NCBI RefSeq assembly: GCF_001648775.1
Contig: NZ_LVEJ01000026.1
Coordinates: 1 to 64,000, forward strand
Direction: 5' to 3'
DNA: 64,000 nt
Origin: Pseudomonas fluorescens
GTDB lineage: Bacteria; Pseudomonadota; Gammaproteobacteria; Pseudomonadales; Pseudomonadaceae
Notes under the pieces: model-generated
What the model was told of the DNA's origin: nothing
What the model saw: only the letters and a program-made list of their open reading frames with translations
Database searches by the model: none
Translations under genes and position numbers: made by a program
Shown: piece by piece, positions 8,292 to 16,116 of the stretch
Numbering within the stretch: the stretch's first letter is position 1
Layout: every line of letters begins with the position of its first letter

Positions 8292-9197
8292 ATGATCATC
8301 GACACCCATCTGCACCCGACAAATCTGGTCGATGAGGCCTGGCGCCACACCGGCGAACCGTTCACCGGCGAGCGCATGCTCAAGTTGATGGACGGCCCGT
8401 ACATGATCAACGGCAAGCCACGCCGCATCGACATGGGTTTCATCCAGCCGCCACCGGGCAACACCGGTTATCGCGACGGCAACCGTCGGGGCCGCGAAGG
8501 CGTACGCGACTACATGTCATACATCGCCGAACTGTGCATGAAGTACCCGGATCGCTTCATCGGCAACTTCAACTTCAACCCACGCTGGGGACCGGAAAAC
8601 GGTGCAGCGGAGCTGGAATTCCACATCAAGGAATACGGCTTCAAGATGCTCAAACTGCACGCCAACATGCACGGCTATCGTCCGGATCGCGCACTCGACT
8701 GGTTGCGCCCGGCGATGAAGGTCTGCGCCAAGTACAACATCGTCGTGCTGATCCACACCGGCGACGGCCCGTACACGATTCCGACGATGTTCTACCCGAT
8801 CATCCGCGAGTTTCCGATGGTCAATTTCATCATCGGCCACTTCGGTATCCAGACCGGCGGCAACTACTCGTTCGAAGCGTTCTGGATGGCGATGGACACG
8901 CCGAACGTGTACTGCGAATCGGGCTGGTGCTTCCAGTCGCGGATCGTCGAATTCGCCAAGGAACTGCCGCGCAACAAGATCGTGTTTGGCACGGATTCGC
9001 CGCCGAACGAGCCAGGGATGTGGCTGAGGGAACTTGAGGTGTTGTGCTCGCCGGCACCGCAGGGTTTGGGGATTGATGAGGATCATCTCGAGGACTACCT
9101 GGGCAACAACATCGCCCGGTTGTGCGGGATCGAACCGACGCCACCGCCCAAAGACCTGGCCGAAGCCGACATACGCCTGACCACCACGTACCTGTAG
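8292..9197 (+). CDS. ACMSD-family amidohydrolase (metal-dependent decarboxylase or hydrolase)
   Basis: A 301-residue TIM-barrel amidohydrolase with an intact-looking mononuclear metal site: H6 and H8 (MIIDTHLHP), H155 (LIHTGDGPY), H183 (IIGHFG) and D235 (FGTDSPPNE). Known family members decarboxylate aminocarboxymuconate semialdehyde, resorcylate, carboxyvanillate or iso-orotate, and others hydrolyse C-O or C-N bonds. AGGAG lies eight bases before the ATG, and the gene starts four bases after its paralogue, so the two are translated together and may form a hetero-oligomer. The substrate is unknown; the downstream UbiD, permease and deaminase suggest a heterocyclic or aromatic acid. Confidence 0.87.
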   Translation: MIIDTHLHPTNLVDEAWRHTGEPFTGERMLKLMDGPYMINGKPRRIDMGFIQPPPGNTGYRDGNRRGREGVRDYMSYIAELCMKYPDRFIGNFNFNPRWGPENGAAELEFHIKEYGFKMLKLHANMHGYRPDRALDWLRPAMKVCAKYNIVVLIHTGDGPYTIPTMFYPIIREFPMVNFIIGHFGIQTGGNYSFEAFWMAMDTPNVYCESGWCFQSRIVEFAKELPRNKIVFGTDSPPNEPGMWLRELEVLCSPAPQGLGIDEDHLEDYLGNNIARLCGIEPTPPPKDLAEADIRLTTTYL

Positions 9198-9209
9198 CCA
9201 TACACATAA

Positions 9210-9303
9210 CCTGTGGGAGCGAGCTTGCTCGCGAATGCGGTGTGTCATTCAACAACGATGGTGACTGAACCAATGCCTTCGCGAGCAAGCTCGCTCCCAC
9301 AGG
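9210..9303. repeat. REP doublet
   Basis: Inverted pair of REP palindromes (CTGTGGGAGCGAGC... and its reverse complement) between the second amidohydrolase and the ubiD-like gene. Confidence 0.95.
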
Positions 9304-9356
9304 GTTCGTTGCCAGGATTTAAAAGCACAGCGACTTTACAGGCACAAAGATGACCC

Positions 9357-9401
9357 GGCGTTCGTTCGTCCGGCAGGCCAACGGCTGGCCGCGCGAACGC
9401 C
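9357..9401 (+). promoter_or_regulatory. Structured leader hairpin upstream of the UbiD gene
   Basis: An eight-base perfect outer stem, GGCGTTCG (9357-9364) with CGAACGCC (9394-9401), encloses an inner perfect stem GGCCA-ACGGC-TGGCC (9376-9390). It ends 38 bases before the ubiD start codon and is followed by a short T-run at 9421. The layout suits an attenuator or a small ligand-sensing leader. An upstream in-frame ATG at 9350 would put this structure inside the coding region, which I consider less likely. Confidence 0.4.
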
Positions 9402-9439
9402 TCTCACCCCTGCGTGCCTGCTTTTTACGAGGTGACACC

Positions 9440-10825
9440 ATGACCCGTTCGACGCTCGGCGATTCTCAGGACTTTCACGTGTTCATCGACGCCTATCGCC
9501 GTGAGTACCCGGACGATGTGCTGACCGTCACTCACCCGATTTCTGCCGATCAGGACGTCACCGCCCTGGTCGATGCCCTCGCCGCCCAGGGCCGCGATCC
9601 ACTGCTGATCTGCGAAAACGTCGGCAACCTCGGCGTGCCGGTGGCGACCAATCTGTTCGCTTCCCGCACCCGTATCGCCCGACTGTTCGGCGTAACGCCT
9701 GCGCAGCTACACGAAACCTTCCAGACCCGTGCGAACCAGCCCATCGCCCCGCGTTATGTAGAAAGCGGCCCGATCCTCGATGAAGTCTTCGAAGGCGAAG
9801 CGCTGGACCTGGCGCTGCTGCCGATGCTCAAGCATTTCGACAGCGATCGCGGCCCGTACATCACCAACGCGATCATCGTGGCCGAAGACCCGCTGACCGG
9901 CATCGCCAACATGAGCTATCACCGCTCGATGCGCCACGCCCGCCAGGCCCTCGCTACCAGCCTGCACTCACGCGGCCACCTGTGGCGGATGCTGCAAACC
10001 GCGCGCGAACGTGGCGAAGAATTGCGTGTGGCCATGGTGGTCGGCGCGCATCCTTTATTCATGCTCGCCGCCGCTGCACGCTTGCCCTATGGCGCCGATG
10101 AGCGCGCCGTCGCGGGTGGGCTGTTCGGCGCGCCGCTGGAGCTGGTGAAAACGCCGCGCTACGGCATCGGTGTGCCAGCGTATGCCGAGTTTGTTCTGGA
10201 AGGCGCGATTGACCCTGCGGCCTACGCCGAGGAAGGGCCGTTCGGCGAATTCAGCGGTTATTCCTCGGATCGTTCGACCAACAACGTGCTGCGCGTCGAC
10301 ACCTTGTTAAAGCGCAAAGACGCCTGGCTGGTCGACGTCATGGGCGGTCGCTACGCCGAACACCTGACCCTCGCCCGTCTGCCGCGCGAAGCGGAAATGA
10401 GCGAGAAGCTCAAGGCGCGTTTCCCCGCCGTCACCGCCGTGCATTACCCCAATTCCGGCACGCACTTTCACTGCTATGTGGCGCTGGACCAGAGCCGCGA
10501 CGGCGAGGCGCGGCAGATCATGCTGGCGCTGCTCGGCTGGGATCCGTACCTGAAAACCGTGATCGCGGTGGACAGCGATATCGACATCAGTGACGACAGC
10601 CAGGTGTTGTGGGCACTGGCCACGCACTTCCAGCCGCACCTGGATATTTTCACCATCGATGGCTTGCCCGGCAGTCCGCTCGATCCATCGTCGTCGGTCA
10701 ATGGCACCACTTCGCGGATGGGCCTGGATGCCACTCGCGGTTCGGGCTTCGACGGGATCAAGGCGCAGCTCGATCAGGAAGTTCTGGAGCGCGCGCGGGT
10801 TTTGCTCAAAGGGCTTGAAGCGTGA
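9440..10825 (+). CDS. UbiD-family prenylated-FMN decarboxylase
   Basis: A 461-residue UbiD/Fdc-type non-oxidative decarboxylase. By comparison with Fdc1 spacing, the catalytic E-R-E set is R162, E265 and E270 (EEGPFGEFSGY) and the metal ligands for prFMN are N157, H180 and E221, so it looks catalytically complete. The family reversibly decarboxylates unsaturated or aromatic acids using prenylated FMN. The start codon at 9440 has GAGGTG six bases upstream. Its stop overlaps the start of the UbiX gene (GTGA), the expected cofactor partner. It is shorter than E. coli UbiD (about 497 residues), and the context argues for a catabolic rather than ubiquinone role. Confidence 0.93.
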   Translation: MTRSTLGDSQDFHVFIDAYRREYPDDVLTVTHPISADQDVTALVDALAAQGRDPLLICENVGNLGVPVATNLFASRTRIARLFGVTPAQLHETFQTRANQPIAPRYVESGPILDEVFEGEALDLALLPMLKHFDSDRGPYITNAIIVAEDPLTGIANMSYHRSMRHARQALATSLHSRGHLWRMLQTARERGEELRVAMVVGAHPLFMLAAAARLPYGADERAVAGGLFGAPLELVKTPRYGIGVPAYAEFVLEGAIDPAAYAEEGPFGEFSGYSSDRSTNNVLRVDTLLKRKDAWLVDVMGGRYAEHLTLARLPREAEMSEKLKARFPAVTAVHYPNSGTHFHCYVALDQSRDGEARQIMLALLGWDPYLKTVIAVDSDIDISDDSQVLWALATHFQPHLDIFTIDGLPGSPLDPSSSVNGTTSRMGLDATRGSGFDGIKAQLDQEVLERARVLLKGLEA

Positions 10826-11451
10826 ACCGGCAACGGCTGGTGGTCGGCATCAGCGGCGCGTCCGGGTTTATCTACGGCGTGCGACTCCTGCAATTGCTCG
10901 CCGAGCTGAACATCGAAAGCCACCTGATCATCAGTCGCGCCGCGTTGCTGACCATGGCTCACGAGACGGACTACAAACTGGCTGACGTCACCGCGCTGGC
11001 CAGCCACTACCTCCGCGCCGATGACGTCGCCGCCGGGATCGCCAGCGGATCGTTTCGCTGCCTCGGGATGGTGGTTGCACCGTGTTCGATGAGGACGCTG
11101 GCAGAGATCGCCACCGGCACCTCATCGGGGCTGATCGGCCGCGCTGCAGACGTCACGCTCAAGGAGCGCCGCACGCTGGTGCTGATGGCCCGGGAAACTC
11201 CGTTGACCCTCGCCCACCTGCGCAACATGACCGCCGTCACCGAGATGGGCGGAATCATCGCCCCGCCAGTACCGGCGTTCTACGCCCGCCCGGAAAACCT
11301 CGGGCAAATGGTCGACCACAGCCTTGGTCGCGTGCTCGACCTGTTTGGTCTCGACTCTGGCACCGCACAACGATGGAGGGAACACCAAGCATCCTGTGGG
11401 AGCGAGCTTGCTCGCGAATGCGGTGGGTCAGCCACCCTCCGCGCTAAATGA
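10822..11451 (+). CDS. ubiX-like: UbiX-family flavin prenyltransferase
   Basis: A 209-residue protein that makes prenyl-FMN for the preceding UbiD homologue. Family motifs are clear: GISGASG at residues 8-14, VVAPCSMRTLAEIATG mid-protein and a RETPLTLAHLRNM segment. The GTG start overlaps the ubiD stop by four bases. The last roughly 19 residues (from about CGSELAREC) are encoded by the REP palindrome at 11393 onward, so the natural 3' end has been overwritten by a repeat insertion and the protein carries a REP-encoded tail. The catalytic part is complete. Confidence 0.92.
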   Translation: MNRQRLVVGISGASGFIYGVRLLQLLAELNIESHLIISRAALLTMAHETDYKLADVTALASHYLRADDVAAGIASGSFRCLGMVVAPCSMRTLAEIATGTSSGLIGRAADVTLKERRTLVLMARETPLTLAHLRNMTAVTEMGGIIAPPVPAFYARPENLGQMVDHSLGRVLDLFGLDSGTAQRWREHQASCGSELARECGGSATLRAK

Positions 11452-11485
11452 CACACCGCCTTCGCGAGCAAGCTCGCTCCCACAT
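11393..11485. repeat. REP doublet overlapping the UbiX 3' end
   Basis: An inverted REP pair whose left palindrome lies inside the UbiX reading frame and supplies its C-terminal codons. The right palindrome lies 39 bases before the CobW gene. Confidence 0.95.
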
Positions 11486-11524
11486 TTGATCTCACTCCGA
11501 CAAAAAGTACCTGAGGAGCTTTAG

Positions 11525-12586
11525 ATGAACACTTCCTTCAACGCCCCAACCCGCAACACCAAAATCCCCGTGACCATCCTCACCGGTTTCCTCGGTGCCG
11601 GTAAAACCACCCTGCTCAATTACATCCTCAAGGAAAACCACGGCCGTAAAATCGCCGTGATCGAAAACGAGTTCGGCGAGGTCGGCATCGACGGCGATCT
11701 GGTGCTCAGCTCCGAGACCGAGGAAATCTACGAGATGGTCAACGGCTGCGTGTGCTGCACCGCCGAGGTTCGCGAGGACCTGGTGCGCATCGTTCGCGAG
11801 CTGGTCGCGCGCCCGGTGCGCCTCGATCACATCCTGATCGAAACCAGCGGCCTGGCCGATCCGTACCCGGTGGCGCAGAGCTTCTTCATCAACGATCCGA
11901 TTGCCGAGGAAGTCGAACTCGACGCGATCGTGACCATGGTCGACGCCAAGCACATCGCCCAGCATCTGGAGGATCTGCAACTGGACGGCGTCGATAATCA
12001 GGCGGTGGATCAGATTGTTTGTGCCGACCGGATCGTCATCAACAAGGTCGATCTGGTCAGCGCTGAAGAGGTTGAAACCCTGCGCGGCAAGATCCGTGGA
12101 TTGAACGCCACGGCAGATCTGGTGACCTCGACCCATGCGCAAATCGACCTGACGAAAATCCTCGGTATCGGTGCCTTCGAATGCACGCAGAAGCTCATGG
12201 AAATCGGCGCGGATCAGCACGATCACGATCATCACGACCATGAGCATCACGCTGAGCACTCTATTGAAGAGCAGGATCACCAACACGACCCAAGCGTGTC
12301 ATCGGTAGGCATCGCCGTGGACGGCGCGGTCAACCTGATGGCGTTCCATCGCTGGATCAGCGAACTGCGTTCCTCTCAGGCCGACAACCTCTATCGCATG
12401 AAAGGCGTGCTCGCGGTGGCCAACGAAGACCAGCGCTACGTGCTGCAAGGCGTGCACAGCCTGGTGGAATTTCGCGCCTCGACCGCGTGGGGCACGGAGC
12501 CCCGTTCGAGCAAGATCGTCTTCATCGGCCGCGACCTGGACCGCGCGGCGCTGAACCAGGGCTTCGCCGCCTGCCTGGCAGGCTGA
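11525..12586 (+). CDS. CobW/COG0523-family GTP-dependent metallochaperone
   Basis: A 353-residue P-loop GTPase of the CobW/ZNG1 family. The Walker A GFLGAGKT is at 21-28, the signature GCVCC at 74-78, the INKVD specificity motif follows, and a His/Asp-rich metal-binding stretch (DQHDHDHHDHEHH type) spans about 229-252 before the C-terminal CobW domain. Such proteins hand Zn, Co or Fe to client metalloenzymes. Being placed among metal-dependent amidohydrolases, it probably loads one or more of them. TGAGGAGC precedes the start. It lies 73 bases after ubiX. Confidence 0.93.
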   Translation: MNTSFNAPTRNTKIPVTILTGFLGAGKTTLLNYILKENHGRKIAVIENEFGEVGIDGDLVLSSETEEIYEMVNGCVCCTAEVREDLVRIVRELVARPVRLDHILIETSGLADPYPVAQSFFINDPIAEEVELDAIVTMVDAKHIAQHLEDLQLDGVDNQAVDQIVCADRIVINKVDLVSAEEVETLRGKIRGLNATADLVTSTHAQIDLTKILGIGAFECTQKLMEIGADQHDHDHHDHEHHAEHSIEEQDHQHDPSVSSVGIAVDGAVNLMAFHRWISELRSSQADNLYRMKGVLAVANEDQRYVLQGVHSLVEFRASTAWGTEPRSSKIVFIGRDLDRAALNQGFAACLAG

Positions 12587-12663
12587 AACAAGGCATCGGA
12601 GCCGGTGGATGGCGGCTTCGCAGCACGAATGACTGATGTTCGCCACTTGGGGCTGCACAAGTC

Positions 12664-12757
12664 CCTGTGGGAGCGAGCTTGCTCGCGAAGAGGCCGTCAC
12701 ATTCAACCTCTCAGTTGACTGACATATCGCCTTCGCGAGCAAGCTCGCTCCCACAGG
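12664..12757. repeat. REP doublet
   Basis: Inverted REP pair between the CobW gene and the NCS2 permease gene, which share the same direction. Confidence 0.95.
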
Positions 12758-12837
12758 GTTCCACTGTGTCCTTGAGCTGATCGGCATCAGACGAATACCC
12801 CTCTCTACCGCATAAAAACAGCCAGAGGTGTTTCCCC

Positions 12838-14205
12838 ATGTCGTCAGCCACATCCCCAACCAAATCCGCCACCACCGTGCACCCCGTCGACCGCATTCTG
12901 CCGGTACGACAGATGCTCACCCTCGGCCTGCAACACATGGCCGTCTCGTACATCGGCGCCATCGCCGTGCCGTTGATTGTCGCCAGTGCCCTGAAAATGT
13001 CCCACGCCGACACAGTGGTGTTGATCAGCACCACGCTGTTCTGCTCGGGCATCGCCACCCTCCTGCAAACCGTCGGCTTCTGGAAATTCGGCGTGCGCTT
13101 GCCAATTCTGCAAGGCGTGGCGTTCAGCAGCGTCGGCCCGGTGATCGCCATCGGCAGCAACCCGGAGGTGGGGTTCGCCGGAGTCTGCGGGGCGGTGATC
13201 GGCGCGGGGATTTTCACCATGCTGATGGCGCCCTTCGTCGGGCGATTGCGGCGATTCTTCCCGCCCGTGGTCACCGGTTGCATCGTCACCGTGATTGGTC
13301 TGCAACTGTTCCCGATTGCTTATGAATGGGTCGGCGGCGGGCGCAACGCGAGCAACTTTGGCGCGCCGGCATTCCTCGGCGTGGCCGTGGTGGTGCTGCT
13401 GACGATTCTGCTGGTCAACCGTTATGGCAGCCCGATGCTGCGCAACATGGCGGTGTTGATCGGGATGCTGGTTGGCGCCGGTCTGGCGTACGGCCTGGGC
13501 ATGGGCAGTTTTCACAGCGTCGAAGAAGCGCCGTGGCTGACCGTGCCCTACCCGTTTTATTTCGGCTTGCCGACCTTCAGCCTGATCCCCATCGCGACCA
13601 TGGTGGTGGTGATGATCGTGCAGATGGTCGAGTCGATGGGGCTGTTCGTGGCCATCGGCGACATCGTCGAAAAACCGGTCGAGGACAAACAGGTCATCAA
13701 CGGTCTGCGCGCCAATGGTTTGGCCAGCACCATCGCCGGGATGTTCGCCGCGTTCCCGTTTATCGCCTTCATGGAAAACGTCGGCCTGGTGATCCTCACC
13801 GGCGTGCGCAGCCGTTGGGTGGTCGCGGTCAGCGGCTTGCTGATGTGCTCGATTGCCTTGGTGCCGAAGGCCGGCGCGATCATCGCATCGATGCCGACTG
13901 CCGCCCTCGGTGGCGCCGGCATCGCGATGTTCGGCGTGGTCGCGGCGGCGGGCATTCAGACCCTCGCCAAAGTCGATTACGAGCGCAATCGCTACAACGT
14001 GCTGATCGTCGGTTTCACCATCGCCGCCGCGCTGGTGCCGGTGCTCGCCCCGACCTTGTTCAAACAACTCCCCGAGTGGTCGCAGCCGTTCCTGCACAGC
14101 AGCGTGGTTATCGCTTGCCTGGTGTCGGTGCTGCTCAACGCCGCGCTGAATGGCGTCAGCGTGCCGGAAACCACCGCCAGCAAATCCGCCTCGCACATCC
14201 TTTAG
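12838..14205 (+). CDS. NCS2-family nucleobase permease (xanthine/uric acid type)
   Basis: A 455-residue inner-membrane symporter with about 12-14 predicted transmembrane segments. NCS2 hallmarks are visible: QHMAVSYIGAIAVPLIV in the first helix, VESMGLFVAIGDI in helix 8, and the helix-10 signature ENVGLVILTGV (the Gln usual at the first position is Glu here). Closest in style to UacT/XanP-type purine carriers. GAGGTG precedes the ATG. Its position directly before the deaminase gene (14-base gap) suggests it imports that enzyme's substrate or a precursor. The exact substrate is not deducible. Confidence 0.9.
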   Translation: MSSATSPTKSATTVHPVDRILPVRQMLTLGLQHMAVSYIGAIAVPLIVASALKMSHADTVVLISTTLFCSGIATLLQTVGFWKFGVRLPILQGVAFSSVGPVIAIGSNPEVGFAGVCGAVIGAGIFTMLMAPFVGRLRRFFPPVVTGCIVTVIGLQLFPIAYEWVGGGRNASNFGAPAFLGVAVVVLLTILLVNRYGSPMLRNMAVLIGMLVGAGLAYGLGMGSFHSVEEAPWLTVPYPFYFGLPTFSLIPIATMVVVMIVQMVESMGLFVAIGDIVEKPVEDKQVINGLRANGLASTIAGMFAAFPFIAFMENVGLVILTGVRSRWVVAVSGLLMCSIALVPKAGAIIASMPTAALGGAGIAMFGVVAAAGIQTLAKVDYERNRYNVLIVGFTIAAALVPVLAPTLFKQLPEWSQPFLHSSVVIACLVSVLLNAALNGVSVPETTASKSASHIL

Positions 14206-14218
14206 TTTGGAGCTGCCC

Positions 14219-15607
14219 ATGACTCAACTTCAGAACATCCTGATCAAAAACCCGGTCGCGGTGATGACCGGCCTGCGCGGCCCTCGCGCGCGGGCCGGCG
14301 CGGTGGACATCCGCGTGGTCGACGGTCGCATCGCCGAATTGGCCGCCGACCTGCAAGCGCAACCCGGCGAACGGGTGATCGACGCGCGCAACTGCGTGGT
14401 CTATCCGGGCTGGATCAACACCCACCATCACCTGTTCCAGAACTTGCTCAAAGCCGTGCCCGCAGGTCTGAATCAGGATCTGCAAGGCTGGCTGGCCAGC
14501 GTGCCCTACCCGCGCCTCAACCGCTTTACCCCACAACTGGCGCGGATTGCTGCACGGCTGGGCATGGTCGAATTGCTGCTGTCCGGCGTCACCACCTGCG
14601 CCGATCACCATTACCTCTATCACGCCCACGGCAGCACCGAGACCGGCGACTTGCTGTTCGACATGGCCGATGAATTCGGCCTGCGCTTTGTGCTGTGCCG
14701 TGGCGGTGCGCTGGAATCGGCAAGCGCGCATCCGGGCTTCTCGAAAACCGCGCTGCAACCGGAAAGCCTCGAGCAAATGGTCGGCGATATTGAACGGCTG
14801 AAATCGCTGTATCACCAGGACACCCCGGACGCGATGCGCCGCGTAGTTGTCGCCCCAACTACGCCGACCTTCTCGCTGCCGCCAACGCTGCTGCGCGAAC
14901 TCGCCCACACCGCACGCAGCCTCGGTTTGCGCCTGCACACACATTTGTCGGAAACGCAGAACTACGTGAATTTCTGCCGCGAAAAATACAACTGCCTGCC
15001 GGTGGAATTCGTCGCCGAACACGAATGGCTCGGCCCCGACGTCTGGTTCGCCCACGCCGTGCACCTGCAACCCGGCGAAATCCGCATGCTCGCGCAAACC
15101 GGCACCGGCATCTCCCATTGCCCGGTGAGCAATGCCCGGTTGGGCAGCGGCGTGGCGCCGGTGCCGCAGATGTACGAGGCAGGTGTGCCGATTTCCCTTG
15201 GCGTCGATGGCGTGGCGTCGAACGAATCCGGGAGCATGGTCGGCGAGGCCAACACCGCGTGGCTGATCCATCGCGCCGAACAAGGCGCATCGGCGACCAC
15301 CGCTGAAGACGTCATCCACTGGGGCACAGCGGGAGGCGCGCAGGTGCTCGGCCTTGGCGCGGTCGGCACGCTCGAAGTCGGGCAAGCGGCGGACCTGGTG
15401 ATCTACAGCCTCGACCATCCACGCTTCTACGGCTTCCACGACCGCGCCGTTGCACCGGTGGTGGCGGGCGAACCGATCACGGTGAAATACAGCCTTGTCG
15501 CCGGCCGTGTGGTCGTCGATAACGGTGTGATTCCGGGGCTGGACATCGAACGCATGCGCGCCGAAGCGTGGGAAGGTGTGCAACAGTTGATGGACGTTGA
15601 CGACTGA
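14219..15607 (+). CDS. 8-oxoguanine / isoxanthopterin-type deaminase (amidohydrolase superfamily)
   Basis: A 462-residue subtype-III amidohydrolase. H69 and H71 (NTHHHLF) are the strand-1 ligands, followed by LHTHLSETQNYVNFC, the FAHAVHL strand-6 His and the GVDGVASNESG strand-8 Asp. These segments closely resemble P. aeruginosa 8-oxoguanine deaminase PA0142 as I recall its sequence, and the related isoxanthopterin deaminases. Such enzymes replace an exocyclic amino group of a purine or pterin by oxygen. TTGGAG precedes the ATG at 14219. It closes the cluster begun by the tandem amidohydrolases. Substrate not certain. Confidence 0.82.
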   Translation: MTQLQNILIKNPVAVMTGLRGPRARAGAVDIRVVDGRIAELAADLQAQPGERVIDARNCVVYPGWINTHHHLFQNLLKAVPAGLNQDLQGWLASVPYPRLNRFTPQLARIAARLGMVELLLSGVTTCADHHYLYHAHGSTETGDLLFDMADEFGLRFVLCRGGALESASAHPGFSKTALQPESLEQMVGDIERLKSLYHQDTPDAMRRVVVAPTTPTFSLPPTLLRELAHTARSLGLRLHTHLSETQNYVNFCREKYNCLPVEFVAEHEWLGPDVWFAHAVHLQPGEIRMLAQTGTGISHCPVSNARLGSGVAPVPQMYEAGVPISLGVDGVASNESGSMVGEANTAWLIHRAEQGASATTAEDVIHWGTAGGAQVLGLGAVGTLEVGQAADLVIYSLDHPRFYGFHDRAVAPVVAGEPITVKYSLVAGRVVVDNGVIPGLDIERMRAEAWEGVQQLMDVDD

Positions 15608-15629
15608 TTCCGATCCACCACAACTTCAA

Positions 15630-15718
15630 TGTGAGAGCGAGCCTGCTCGCGAAGGCATACTGTCAGACACTGCAACATTGACTGATCCAACGCTTTCGCG
15701 AGCAGGCTCGCTCCCACA
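15630..15718. repeat. REP doublet
   Basis: Inverted REP pair (GTGAGAGCGAGCCTGCTCGCGAA variant on the left with one mismatch) after the deaminase gene. Confidence 0.93.
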
Positions 15719-15822
15719 TAAAGCCGCCGCATTCGCGACTTCCGGCTTTGTCGTCTAACGTTAATACCTCATCGGATTGAGCCCCTGCCCGCAACACCGG
15801 GCTCTTGATCAAGGAGAGACTG

Positions 15823-16014
15823 ATGACGTCGCGTCGCAACATCGAACAGACCTACCGCACCTGGTCCAGCCCGATTCTGCTGGAGCTGAAAAAACGTGAG
15901 CACCAAATGGCGCCGGTCGAGCGTCAGGCCCTTGAGAACGTCCTGGTGGAAAGAAGGCTGCTGGACATCGGCAATCCGGAGGGCGTCGAACGTCGTCGGA
16001 ATGGCGGTGGCTGA
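15823..16014 (+). CDS. Small hypothetical protein
   Basis: A 63-residue basic protein (MTSRRNIEQTYRTWSSPIL...) with an AAGGAGA ribosome binding site six bases before the ATG at 15823. It is predicted to be mostly helical and soluble, with no signal peptide, cysteine or known motif. The good start signal and non-random composition favour a real gene. It stands alone between REP elements, so context gives no clue to the role. Confidence 0.6.
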   Translation: MTSRRNIEQTYRTWSSPILLELKKREHQMAPVERQALENVLVERRLLDIGNPEGVERRRNGGG

Positions 16015-16023
16015 TACTGCGTT

Positions 16024-16098
16024 TTCGCGAGCAAGCTCGCTCCCACAGTGATTGAGGGTGAACACTTCATACCCTGTGGGAGCGAGCCTGCTCGCGAA
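16024..16098. repeat. REP doublet (opposite arrangement)
   Basis: TTCGCGAGC...GCTCCCACAG comes first and CTGTGGGAGC...GCTCGCGAA second, with a short spacer, the reverse order of most doublets in the window. It overlaps the region between two convergent genes. Confidence 0.95.
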
Positions 16099-16116
16099 GA
16101 GGCCCATGCAGTCACC

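Noticed and set aside
9350-9439. N-terminal extension of the UbiD protein from the ATG at 9350
   Set aside because: The extension is Arg-rich and unlike UbiD proteins, and it would cover a hairpin; the ATG at 9440 has a better ribosome binding site.
12844-14220. 458-codon minus-strand frame opposite the NCS2 permease
   Set aside because: Composition is dominated by His, Asp and Gln, as expected for the antisense of a membrane protein gene. The plus strand encodes a clear permease.
14156-15583. 475-codon minus-strand frame opposite the deaminase gene
   Set aside because: Antisense shadow without a start signal or recognisable domain.
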